16,131 nucleotides of DNA, from NCBI GenBank assembly GCA_033578915.1, contig JAVQWQ010000045.1:1-16131 (forward strand), read 5' to 3'. The notes below the pieces were generated by a model that was not told the DNA's origin, searched no databases, and saw only the letters and a list, made by a program, of their open reading frames with translations. The first letter of the stretch is position 1. Each line of letters opens with the position of its first letter. The translations under genes and the position numbers were made by a program. This stretch comes from UBA7692 sp033578915. Its GTDB lineage: Bacteria > Bacteroidota > Bacteroidia > Chitinophagales > LD1. Below, one piece after another: positions 1 through 6,368 of this stretch.

Positions 1-1
1 A

Positions 2-244
2 GGAACAACCGGTACCACCGGCAGCACAGCATCTGATCAGGCAAATAATTTAGCAGAGGTAAACATGGCCGATGTCGGTACTCCAAACAGCTTAAGTGTA
101 ACAGTACCCGACAACGGCTCTTGGTCCGGCTGGTTGACAGATTATTATCTTACCTCATCGAATGATGCTATAAGATTCAGAAAACATGGACGAGAAACAT
201 ATCCGGGATACTACACGGTACGTTGGATAATGCGTATAAAGTAA
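2..244 (+). CDS. C-terminal end of a probable collagen-like secreted protein (5' truncated)
   Basis: An open frame runs from the window edge to TAA at 242-244 and gives 80 residues. The first visible residues read Gly-Thr-Thr, Gly-Thr-Thr, Gly-Ser-Thr, matching the end of a Gly-X-Y repeat with threonine in the third position. The same composition is seen in the complete collagen-like protein at 3943-5328. After the triplets comes a non-repetitive C-terminal domain rich in Ser, Asn, Trp and Tyr, ending in the basic strand-like segment YYTVRWIMRIK. By analogy it would be the C-terminal domain of an exported triple-helical protein. No membrane segment is visible. The N-terminus and most of any repeat lie outside the window, so assignment rests on only three triplets and the resemblance to the nearby gene. 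It could instead be another Thr/Gly-rich surface protein. Confidence 0.5.
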   Translation, partial: GTTGTTGSTASDQANNLAEVNMADVGTPNSLSVTVPDNGSWSGWLTDYYLTSSNDAIRFRKHGRETYPGYYTVRWIMRIK

Positions 245-760
245 GTAATAATCTGTTATTTGTCGGCAAAGTTTTTCACGATACTGTATTTGCACATTAA
301 ACTCACTATTTTCAGATAGTATTTACAGGTTCTGCTTGCGTTTGCACTATCGGTATTTCTAAATTTATTAAATTACTCAATTATGTCTTCTTAAAAATTA
401 AAAAAGGTACTGACGTGTGGTGTTGAATGCTGTCATGCCAACCATTTATTTATAACTTTTGAAGTAGTAGCTTAGTTTCCCCAGTGAAATTTGCATTCGT
501 AAATTTTCCTGATTATTTTTTGAAAATGTTTATGCGATAAAAGTGTACTTAGTTGTTAGAATAAAATTTATTGGTTAATAAGCTTATCGTAATGTGATTA
601 CGTAAAGGTCGCCTGTCACAGTCTGGCGATTCGGCAGGTTGTGTATTGAATTAATGTGGTCCACCATGTCTGCGCGCCTGCGGCACGTGTACGGAGAACA
701 CAATAATAACCAAAACGCAATAGTCTGTCGGACAACCTAAAGTCGCATGATCACTTTATT
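245..760. other. Intergenic region with no recognised gene
   Basis: This stretch between the truncated collagen-like gene and the GC-rich repeat is AT-rich up to about 600 and more mixed from 600 to 760. I found no convincing reading frame, RNA gene or clear terminator for the upstream gene. A small hairpin (TCGCC at 609-613 with GGCGA at 625-629) is present. A 27-codon frame on the - strand (584-667) is described as an observation and not called as a gene. The segment 600-760 may belong to the same mobile or repeated unit as the GC-rich block that follows, but the sequence alone does not show this. Confidence 0.5.
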
Positions 761-955
761 CAGATCGGGTGAGGGATGCGGAGGGCGCGAGCTTTAGCGA
801 AGCGGCTGCGACCGCGCTGCGCTTCACCAGGCTCAGCGACCGGGCAGCGCGGTCGCGGCGGGAGCGATAGCGTACCCCGTAGCAGCCCGGCCTGTGCGGC
901 CGAGACCCTGAGCGAAGCGAAGGCCGAGGCCGCAGAGGACACCCCTAAATCATTC
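761..955. repeat. GC-rich palindromic intergenic element (candidate dispersed repeat)
   Basis: This block is sharply more GC-rich than its AT-rich flanks. It contains nested inverted repeats: a perfect 13-bp pair at 808-820 and 844-856, CGGCC at 888-892 with GGCCG at 898-902, and TGCGGCC at 895-901 with GGCCGCA at 928-934. The edges also look inverted: GGGTG at 767-771 against CACCC at 940-944, with imperfect similarity extending outward. It has many copies of AGCGA/GCGAAGCG-type words. Frames open on both strands (776-1063 and 760-957) because stop codons are rare in GC-rich DNA, and neither looks like a protein. From memory, similar blocks with the GAGCGATAGCGTACCCC core recur between genes in Bacteroidota; I cannot verify that here. 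It probably folds into a strong stem-loop in RNA. Exact ends are uncertain by some tens of bases. Confidence 0.6.
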
Positions 956-1049
956 ATATCACTTTCTTTAACATGTGTACATTCAAAATTTCATTCTTAT
1001 TGTTTAAATATCCTGACTTGTTTTTATTTTCAATATCTACTCTTAGCCT

Positions 1050-1403
1050 ATGAAATTAAATAAACCAATTGCGGGTTATCACCTGTTGATGATACTTTCG
1101 GCTGTGGACAATGAGTTTTCTTTTAACGAAGATAACATCATTGCGGAATACATCTGCGAGCAGTTTCCCATAGCAGTGAATTTGGATCGGGAAACCGAGT
1201 TCCTGGCTTCTCTGCCTAAAGAAGAATATATGAAGCATTTTAAAAAAGCAATGGCAGATTTTTACAGTGACAGTACCGAGAAGGAGCGCCTCGATTTGCT
1301 GAATTTTGCCGTGAGGCTGGTGAAGGCATCTGAGCCGGTAACCAAAGAAGAAAATGTGTATCTGAACGAACTCTTTAATGAGTGGACTGAAACAGCTATC
1401 TAA
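1050..1403 (+). CDS. Small helical TerB-like protein, hypothetical
   Basis: A 117-residue acidic protein with no signal peptide or membrane segment. It is predicted to be almost wholly alpha-helical and soluble. The spacing of hydrophobic residues, with an acidic loop near residues 18-28 (AVDNEFSFNEDN) and a second helical half ending in VTKEENVYLNELF, resembles the TerB/DjlA-N fold, in which two helical halves carry acidic turns. That assignment is by overall look only, so 'TerB-like' is tentative and no tellurite function should be inferred. The start at 1050 is the first ATG after the GC-rich element, with no clear ribosome-binding sequence. It is the first gene of a tight unit: only 9 bp separate its stop from the 5-alpha-reductase-like gene. 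Confidence 0.55.
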   Translation: MKLNKPIAGYHLLMILSAVDNEFSFNEDNIIAEYICEQFPIAVNLDRETEFLASLPKEEYMKHFKKAMADFYSDSTEKERLDLLNFAVRLVKASEPVTKEENVYLNELFNEWTETAI

Positions 1404-1412
1404 GTTTGCTAC

Positions 1413-2177
1413 ATGCAGGTGAGCAAAGATGTTTTAAACTACTGCGCCGCAATATGGGCAGGTTTTGCTATTCTGTTGCTTCCTGTATTGCTTAAATACA
1501 AAGCTCCATACGGAAGGCATATTTCATTTGCGTGGGGTAAAACAATTTCCAACAGATTTGGATGGATTGTAATGGAAATTGTTAGTCCTTTGGTTTTGGT
1601 GTTGTGTTTTTTTTCTGGCTTCAATGGGAGCAACCTCTTTGCGCTTTCTTTAGTTGCGATATGGGTGATACATTATTTCCACAGAAGTGTAATTTTTCCT
1701 TTGTACATCAGAACAACTGGTAAACGTATCCCTATTGCCGTTGTAGGTATGGCTGTTTTTTTCAATGTAATCAACGGAAGTCTGAATGGTTTGTATTTAG
1801 GACATTTTCAAACGGAGTTTCCTCGCGAATGGCCGGGCATGTGCAGATTAATTTTGGGCTTTGCGCTGTTGATTGCGGGCGCTTACATTAATATTCGCAG
1901 CGATTATATCTTGATAAGATTAAGAAAGCCCGGTGAAACTTTGTATAAGATTCCTCAAGGTTTTCTATTTCGTTTTGTGAGTTGCCCAAATCATTTGGGT
2001 GAAATGATTGAGTGGGTTGGTTTTGCTATTATGGCTTGGAACTTGCCTGCGCTTTCTTTTGCAGTTTGGACAATTGCCAACCTGATGCCGCGGGCACTCC
2101 ATCATCATTCGTGGTATAAAAAACATTTTCCGGATTACCCAAAAGAGCGCAAGGCTTTGTTTCCATTTTTAATTTAA
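1413..2177 (+). CDS. Steroid 5-alpha-reductase-like membrane enzyme
   Basis: A 254-residue polytopic membrane protein of the 3-oxo-5-alpha-steroid 4-dehydrogenase family, whose members reduce a conjugated C=C bond next to a carbonyl using NADPH. The length matches animal SRD5A1/2 (about 254-259). The C-terminal half carries the family hallmarks: RKPGETLYKIPQG at 171-183, NHLGEMIEW at 193-201, RALHHHSWY at 227-235, and the ending YPKERKALFPFLI. The segment HYFHR at 87-91 supplies Tyr88, and Glu55 lies in a WxxxE context. These correspond to the Tyr91/Glu57 pair that contacts the substrate carbonyl in human SRD5A2. The residue before Glu55 is Met, where the human enzymes have Gln. The native substrate is unknown; a sterol or other enone lipid is possible. 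It sits 9 bp after the TerB-like gene and 10 bp before the RidA gene, so co-transcription is likely. Confidence 0.85.
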   Translation: MQVSKDVLNYCAAIWAGFAILLLPVLLKYKAPYGRHISFAWGKTISNRFGWIVMEIVSPLVLVLCFFSGFNGSNLFALSLVAIWVIHYFHRSVIFPLYIRTTGKRIPIAVVGMAVFFNVINGSLNGLYLGHFQTEFPREWPGMCRLILGFALLIAGAYINIRSDYILIRLRKPGETLYKIPQGFLFRFVSCPNHLGEMIEWVGFAIMAWNLPALSFAVWTIANLMPRALHHHSWYKKHFPDYPKERKALFPFLI

Positions 2178-2187
2178 AATTTAAATA

Positions 2188-2586
2188 ATGAGCAAAGAAC
2201 TTCCTTCACCTATGGGATTGTACCCAATGACCAAGCGAGTAGGTAATCTCTTGTTTGTATCGGGCATGGGCCCGCGCAGGCCAGGTACGGATGAAATTCC
2301 TGGGCTAAAAACAGATAAACACGGCAACTATCTTGAATTTGACTTTGAGGCGCAGGTGCATAGTGTGTTTGGTAATGTGAGGACGGCACTGGAACAGGCA
2401 GGCAGCCGCTGGGAGAATATTGTAGATGTTACCGTCTTTTTAGTAAATATGAAGCGCGATTTTCACACCTTCAACAGGCTGTATGCTGAATACTTTAAAG
2501 ATGTTATGCCATGTCGGACAACTGTGGAAGTGAGCGCTCTGCCATCGGCTATTGCTATTGAGCTGAAAGTGATTGCTACGGTTTGA
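2188..2586 (+). CDS. RidA/YjgF/YER057c/UK114 family protein, possibly 2-aminomuconate-deaminase-like
   Basis: A 132-residue cytosolic protein of the Rid family. Family members form trimers and hydrolyse enamine/imine intermediates to ketones and ammonia. Seen here are the N-terminal strands with LLFVSGMGPR (21-30), the central helix, and the C-terminal segment CRTTVEVSALP then IAIELKVIA. Arg110 and Glu125 fall at the positions of the substrate-binding Arg and the Glu of classical RidA. The GPRRPGTDEIPG insert (28-39) resembles the subgroup annotated as 2-aminomuconate deaminase in kynurenine/nitrobenzoate degradation. That subgroup call is from memory, and no other kynurenine gene is present. 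The ATG at 2188 lies 10 bp after the 5-alpha-reductase-like gene, and the next gene has its own promoter. It is therefore likely the last gene of the unit starting at 1050. Confidence 0.85.
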   Translation: MSKELPSPMGLYPMTKRVGNLLFVSGMGPRRPGTDEIPGLKTDKHGNYLEFDFEAQVHSVFGNVRTALEQAGSRWENIVDVTVFLVNMKRDFHTFNRLYAEYFKDVMPCRTTVEVSALPSAIAIELKVIATV

Positions 2587-2609
2587 ATTCAATGTTGGAA
2601 TGGTATGAT

Positions 2610-2642
2610 GAGGCTGAAATAACGAAATTAATAGCCTCTTAT
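2610..2642 (+). terminator. Hairpin after the RidA gene, possible intrinsic terminator
   Basis: GAGGCT at 2610-2615 pairs with AGCCTC at 2633-2638, extendable by one G-T pair. The loop is about 15-17 nt and TTATTT follows. It starts 24 bp after the RidA stop and precedes the promoter of the HD-domain gene. The T-run is short and interrupted, so termination strength is uncertain. Confidence 0.4.
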
Positions 2643-2676
2643 TTGAATTTTCTGTATAACAAATCGGTGTCATTTT

Positions 2677-2684
2677 TACATTTG
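2677..2684 (+). promoter_or_regulatory. Bacteroidota-type -7 element for the HD-domain gene
   Basis: TACATTTG is an exact match to the Bacteroidota sigma-ABfr -7 consensus TAnnTTTG. It lies 24 bp before the GTG start at 2709, which would give a short leader. No good TTG is found at the expected -33 distance (CTG at 2652-2654 is the nearest). Together with the hairpin just upstream, it suggests the HD gene is transcribed separately from the preceding unit. Confidence 0.5.
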
Positions 2685-2708
2685 GCACACGAGGCTAAAT
2701 GAGCTGTT

Positions 2709-3941
2709 GTGAATAAAAGAAAAATCTTCAATGACCCTGTTTATGGCTTTATCACCATCCCTCATGAGTTGATCTTTGATTTGATTGAGCATCCCTACTT
2801 TCAGCGTTTGCGGCGCATCAAGCAGCTTGGCTTGAGCGAATATATTTACCCCGGAGCGTTGCATACGCGTTTTCACCATGCATTGGGCGCTTTTCATCTG
2901 CTTCGTAAAGCTATAGCAATATTGCAGGTTAAAGGCGTTGATATATCTGAAGAAGAAACTCTTGGCGCAAGTATTGCGGTTCTGCTGCACGATATTGGCC
3001 ACGGGCCTTTTTCGCATACGCTGGAAAAAATATTGATTCCTGGAGTGTCTCATGAATACATCTCCCGTATATACCTCAGAAAATTAAATGAGGAATTCGG
3101 TCGCCAACTTGATTTGGCTATAAGCATCTTTGAAGGTACATATCGCAAAAAGTTTCTCAATAGCCTGGTTTCTTCTCAGCTTGACGTGGACAGGCTGGAT
3201 TATTTAACCCGCGACAGTTTTTATACAGGGGTAAACGAAGGCATCATCAGCTATAACCGGATTATTGAAATGATGAATGTAAAAGATGGCGAATTGGTCA
3301 TTGAACAAAAAGGAATCTATTCCATAGAAAAATTTATCATATCGCGCCGGCTCATGTACTGGCAGGTATATCTGCATAAAACCGTTCTTTGTGTGGAGTG
3401 GATGCTGATACGCGCATTAGAGCGCGCAAAATTTCTTTCAGCTCACGGAGAGATTCTGCCATGTTCGGAAGCATTGAATTATTTTCTGAAAAATCAGGTT
3501 AGCATAAATGATTTTGAAAACACTCATGAAGCTTTGATGTATTATTCTGAGTTGGATGATACTGATGTGATGGCGGCATTGAAAAACTGGAAAAAATCGC
3601 CGGACAAGGTTTTATCTTATTTATGTAATGCTATTTTGAACCGCAAACTCTTTAAGATAGAGTTAAGTAAAGAGCCTTTGCCACAGTCTAAAATTGATGA
3701 GATAAGAAAAAAAGTATCAGAGGTATTAGATATGAGCGAGGAAGAAGCTGCATGGCTGGTGATACAAGACTCTACCTACAACCACGCATACAACCCTCAT
3801 CAGGAGCCTATTAAGATTTTAGACAGTCAGGGAAACATCTGCGATGCAGAAGAAGTTTCAGAACATCTCGAGGCGTCTGTTTTAAGCGAAAAGATCGTGA
3901 AATATTTTTGTTGCTACCCCAAAGCCCTGCAATCATTATAA
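2709..3941 (+). CDS. HD-domain phosphohydrolase (dNTPase/SAMHD1-like superfamily)
   Basis: A 410-residue cytosolic metal-dependent phosphohydrolase of the HD superfamily (COG1078-type). The N-terminus KIFNDPVYGFITIP matches the family opening. The metal ligands are visible: His57 in TRFHHALG, His94-Asp95 in LLHDIGHGPFSH, and Asp161 in DVDRLDY, arranged as in SAMHD1 and dGTPases. The C-terminal half (about 230-410) is helical and less conserved. Family members hydrolyse dNTPs or other nucleotides, but the substrate here cannot be read from the sequence. The start is GTG at 2709: an in-frame TGA at 2700 excludes a longer protein, and the conserved N-terminus begins at once. It ends one base from the stop codon of the convergent collagen-like gene. 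Confidence 0.85.
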   Translation: MNKRKIFNDPVYGFITIPHELIFDLIEHPYFQRLRRIKQLGLSEYIYPGALHTRFHHALGAFHLLRKAIAILQVKGVDISEEETLGASIAVLLHDIGHGPFSHTLEKILIPGVSHEYISRIYLRKLNEEFGRQLDLAISIFEGTYRKKFLNSLVSSQLDVDRLDYLTRDSFYTGVNEGIISYNRIIEMMNVKDGELVIEQKGIYSIEKFIISRRLMYWQVYLHKTVLCVEWMLIRALERAKFLSAHGEILPCSEALNYFLKNQVSINDFENTHEALMYYSELDDTDVMAALKNWKKSPDKVLSYLCNAILNRKLFKIELSKEPLPQSKIDEIRKKVSEVLDMSEEEAAWLVIQDSTYNHAYNPHQEPIKILDSQGNICDAEEVSEHLEASVLSEKIVKYFCCYPKALQSL

Positions 3942-3942
3942 A

Positions 3943-5328
3943 TTAAAAGTTTGTCCCTACACCATTGAAATTCGCAGGGCGCTGGTCATCTACCAGTTGT
4001 CTTTTAATAAAGACAACATCTACGCTCCAGGTTTCGTTACTGGGGTTTTCGAGGTCGCCTTTAAACCACCAGGTTCCGTTGCGCGGATACATAGCAAAGC
4101 GCACGCTGCGCGTATCGGTGTTAGTATTGTTGGTAGGATAGATTCCTCCTACAAATGCAACCCAGTCGTTTGTATTTACCCCGGTATTACGGTCCGGATT
4201 ATCGCAAGTACAATTGAACCTTCTAATTACAATGGGCTTGCTACCTGCCACAAAAATGTCTCCGTTTGCTTCTACACTCATTCGGTTTTGGTTGTTAGTA
4301 ATAAATACCAGAGGACTGTTTCCGATATGGCCAAGCGTGTTGGAAGGGGCTCCGTTGTTGCCTCCAACTAACCATGCTGCCTGAGATGTAGTGAGTGTGC
4401 CCCCACCATCTGAAATAGAAGCTGTTCCCGAAGCATTGAAAGTGAAAGCCGTGTTAAAACTACCCGGAGCAGTTGGTCCGGTGGCGCCTGTCGCTCCCGG
4501 TGGTCCTGTGGCCCCTGTAACGCCTTGCGGGCCTTGGGCACCTGTAGCTCCAGTTTCGCCGGTTACACCCTGAGCGCCTGTGGGGCCTGTAGCGCCTGTT
4601 ATGCCCTGAGGGCCTTGAGCTCCGGTGGCGCCTGTGTTCCCCGTTATGCCTTGTAAACCCTGAGCTCCGGTGGCGCCTGTTGGACCGGTAATACCTTGCG
4701 GGCCAGTAGTACCGGTTATTCCTTGTGCGCCGGTAGGACCGATATCTCCGGTTACACCTTGCGGGCCAGTAGCACCGGTTACTCCTTGTGCACCAGTAGC
4801 TCCGGTTACACCTGTGTTGCCTTGGGCACCCGTTGCGCCTGTGATACCCTGAGGGCCTGTGATTCCCTGTGCTCCGCTTGGCCCAGTGATTCCCGGATTT
4901 CCTGTTGGCCCTGTATTTCCCTGAGGGCCTGTGGGGCCTTGTGGCCCCGTAGGACCTGAATTTACCGGTAATGTGATGGTGTTACCATTAGATATGGATA
5001 GTTGATTTGTGGCAACATTGAAACTTAAGGTTTGTGCATCTGTGGGAAAGGGAACCCATTTGCTGCCGTCCCAAAAGAAGAAGAGGTTATCAACTGGGTC
5101 AAAAACCAGCAATCCTTTATCTGTTACCGATAAAGCAGTTGCTAAGGTTTGCCGCTGCTGCTGATTAAGCCGGGGAGCGAGGAAGCCTTTATCTTTTGAC
5201 GGTGGATCTAAATCTAGTATTGCATTTGGATTGGGGTTACTTGTCCCGATTCCTACGTTGTTTTGTGCAAAAAGTGCAATTACAATGGAATTAAAAAGGA
5301 GCAAATACAACAGCGAATAAACCTTCAT
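3943..5328 (-). CDS. Secreted collagen-like (Gly-X-Y) repeat protein
   Basis: A 461-residue exported protein. Residues 1 to about 21 form a signal peptide (hydrophobic core, ending ALFAQ). Residues 23-50 carry the NVGIGTSNPNPNAILDL...KGF module common at the N-terminus of Bacteroidota surface proteins, followed by a globular region to 124. Residues 125-286 are 54 uninterrupted Gly-X-Y triplets. By my count Thr occupies Y in 34 triplets and Gln in 16, with only one Asp and one Glu as charged residues. Such Thr-rich repeats resemble BclA-type bacterial collagens, which form triple helices and can be glycosylated. Residues 287-461 form a C-terminal domain containing a CxC pair (Cys373, Cys375), probably a trimerisation or head domain. 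I see no type IX secretion C-terminal domain or LPXTG-like anchor. It is divergent from the helix-hairpin-helix gene. Function is unknown; a surface filament or adhesin is an inference. Confidence 0.88.
   Translation of the reverse strand: MKVYSLLYLLLFNSIVIALFAQNNVGIGTSNPNPNAILDLDPPSKDKGFLAPRLNQQQRQTLATALSVTDKGLLVFDPVDNLFFFWDGSKWVPFPTDAQTLSFNVATNQLSISNGNTITLPVNSGPTGPQGPTGPQGNTGPTGNPGITGPSGAQGITGPQGITGATGAQGNTGVTGATGAQGVTGATGPQGVTGDIGPTGAQGITGTTGPQGITGPTGATGAQGLQGITGNTGATGAQGPQGITGATGPTGAQGVTGETGATGAQGPQGVTGATGPPGATGATGPTAPGSFNTAFTFNASGTASISDGGGTLTTSQAAWLVGGNNGAPSNTLGHIGNSPLVFITNNQNRMSVEANGDIFVAGSKPIVIRRFNCTCDNPDRNTGVNTNDWVAFVGGIYPTNNTNTDTRSVRFAMYPRNGTWWFKGDLENPSNETWSVDVVFIKRQLVDDQRPANFNGVGTNF
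4471..4956 (-). repeat. DNA encoding the 54 Gly-X-Y triplets
   Basis: This is an imperfect 9-bp periodic tandem repeat, the coding DNA of residues 125-286 of the collagen-like protein. Recurrent units encode GAT-GAQ-GVT, GPQ-GIT and similar triplet strings with synonymous variation. The coding phase is unbroken. Arrays like this can gain or lose triplets by recombination or slippage, so length may vary between strains. It is not a CRISPR array: there is no constant repeat with unique spacers. Confidence 0.8.
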
Positions 5329-5357
5329 TACAATTTCAATTTAATTAGTTTTACAAA

Positions 5358-5386
5358 TAAAGGTAGGCATATCGAGGAAGATACAA
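5358..5386 (-). promoter_or_regulatory. Candidate promoter of the collagen-like gene
   Basis: Reading the - strand, TTG (5384-5386) is followed after 18 bp by TACCTTTA (5358-5365). This matches the Bacteroidota TAnnTTTG -7 box at all but the last position. The -7 box lies 29 bp before the ATG at 5328. The region is the 66-bp divergent spacer shared with the helix-hairpin-helix gene. Confidence 0.4.
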
Positions 5387-5394
5387 AATAATTA

Positions 5395-6327
5395 ATGGAG
5401 TGGTTTAGAGGTTTTTTGTATTTTTCAAAACAACAACTTAGAGCAGTATTTGTCTTATTAATCCTTATTATTATCGCTGCACTTCTTCCTTATATTTTCG
5501 ATTATTTTTTTCCTCCGCGTTTTGACTATAACGAGAAGATAAGTGAGCAGGCGATGTTGTTAGAACAACTTTTAGCTAAAAATAATGATACTTTAATTAA
5601 TTCAAAAAATAATCCAAGAAATCGGGAAAAAGATGAATATAAAAGAGAGTCTATTGATTCCGGCAGGTTGTTTATGTTTGATCCAAACAAAATTGGAGCT
5701 AAGGAATGGGTTCAGTTAGGCTTTTCGCCAAAGCAAGCAGAAGCCATTGAGAAAATTAAGGGCAAAGGTTTTATTTTTTATAAACCTGAAGATTTGCGGA
5801 AAATTTATGTTATTGGCGAGGCGGGGTACGAAAGGTTAAAATCATATGTTCAGATAGAAAACAAAAGTCCAGATTTATTAAAGCATATTAATGAAAACAA
5901 AAGCCCCATATCCCTGCAAGCACATCAGTCCATAATAAATCTTAACACTGCAGACAGCGCTACCCTTGAGAAATTACCTGGCATAGGCCCGTATTTGGCG
6001 AGACGCATCTGTGCATTCCGTAATGCCTTGGGTGGTTTTGTCTCCGTTGAGCAACTAAAAGAAGTGAGAGGACTGCCCGATACAACTTTTCAGAAAATAC
6101 GAAGCAGGCTATTTGTAGGAGAAACAACTATTAGAAAATTAAATATTAACACGCTACCTGTAGATTCCTTAGCCGCTCACCCGTACATATCACAACGCCA
6201 GGCACAACAAATAATTGCATTTCGCAACATGCATGGAAAATTTTCGAAACCACAAGACATTCAAAAAGCGGTTGTGATGCCAGACTCGGTTTTTGAAAAA
6301 CTGCAACGTTATTTGACGACAGAATAG
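5395..6327 (+). CDS. Membrane-anchored helix-hairpin-helix protein, ComEA-like
   Basis: A 310-residue protein with a single N-terminal membrane helix (about 17-38) preceded by Lys/Arg residues. The rest is therefore predicted to lie outside the cytoplasm, as in ComEA. A polar linker (about 45-95) is followed by three helix-hairpin-helix modules. The first (98-152) includes GAKEWVQLGFSPKQA. The second (181-241) has the canonical INLNTADSATLEKLPGIG and a typical NALGGF hairpin. The third (249-307) starts LNINTLPVDSLAAHPYIS. Only the second retains the PGIG hairpin that binds the DNA backbone; the others are degenerate. ComEA proteins bind double-stranded DNA during uptake, but no other competence gene is in the window, so an uptake role is only inferred. 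A hairpin follows the stop, and a tRNA gene lies 64 bp downstream. Confidence 0.8.
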   Translation: MEWFRGFLYFSKQQLRAVFVLLILIIIAALLPYIFDYFFPPRFDYNEKISEQAMLLEQLLAKNNDTLINSKNNPRNREKDEYKRESIDSGRLFMFDPNKIGAKEWVQLGFSPKQAEAIEKIKGKGFIFYKPEDLRKIYVIGEAGYERLKSYVQIENKSPDLLKHINENKSPISLQAHQSIINLNTADSATLEKLPGIGPYLARRICAFRNALGGFVSVEQLKEVRGLPDTTFQKIRSRLFVGETTIRKLNINTLPVDSLAAHPYISQRQAQQIIAFRNMHGKFSKPQDIQKAVVMPDSVFEKLQRYLTTE

Positions 6328-6334
6328 GTAATTC

Positions 6335-6368
6335 TTTTTCAATCTTGTCTCTTTGATTGAAAAATTTT
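6335..6368 (+). terminator. Perfect 10-bp hairpin with T-tract after the HhH gene
   Basis: TTTTTCAATC at 6335-6344 pairs perfectly with GATTGAAAAA at 6355-6364 around a 10-nt loop, followed by TTTT. It lies 7 bp after the stop codon. The stem is AT-rich and so only moderately stable, but position and T-run fit an intrinsic terminator. Its distal half overlaps the candidate tRNA promoter. Confidence 0.5.

Noticed and set aside
760..957. Open frame of 65 codons on the - strand across the same block
   Set aside because: It is confined almost exactly to the repeat element and mirrors its palindromes. No protein features or start context support it.
776..1063. Open frame of 95 codons on the + strand across the GC-rich block
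   Set aside because: It is Arg/Ala-rich without domain-like features, crosses from the GC-rich repeat into AT-rich DNA, and overlaps the start of the gene at 1050. It is best explained by scarcity of stop codons in GC-rich DNA.
4471..4956. Regular repeats resembling a CRISPR or satellite array
   Set aside because: The period is 9 bp in coding phase, with no constant repeat and spacer structure. The protein repeat explains it fully.
4391..4959. Pro/Val-rich and Ser/Cys-rich open frames antisense to the collagen-like gene
   Set aside because: They are the complementary reading of the Gly-X-Y repeat DNA (Gly codons read as Pro) and have no independent support.
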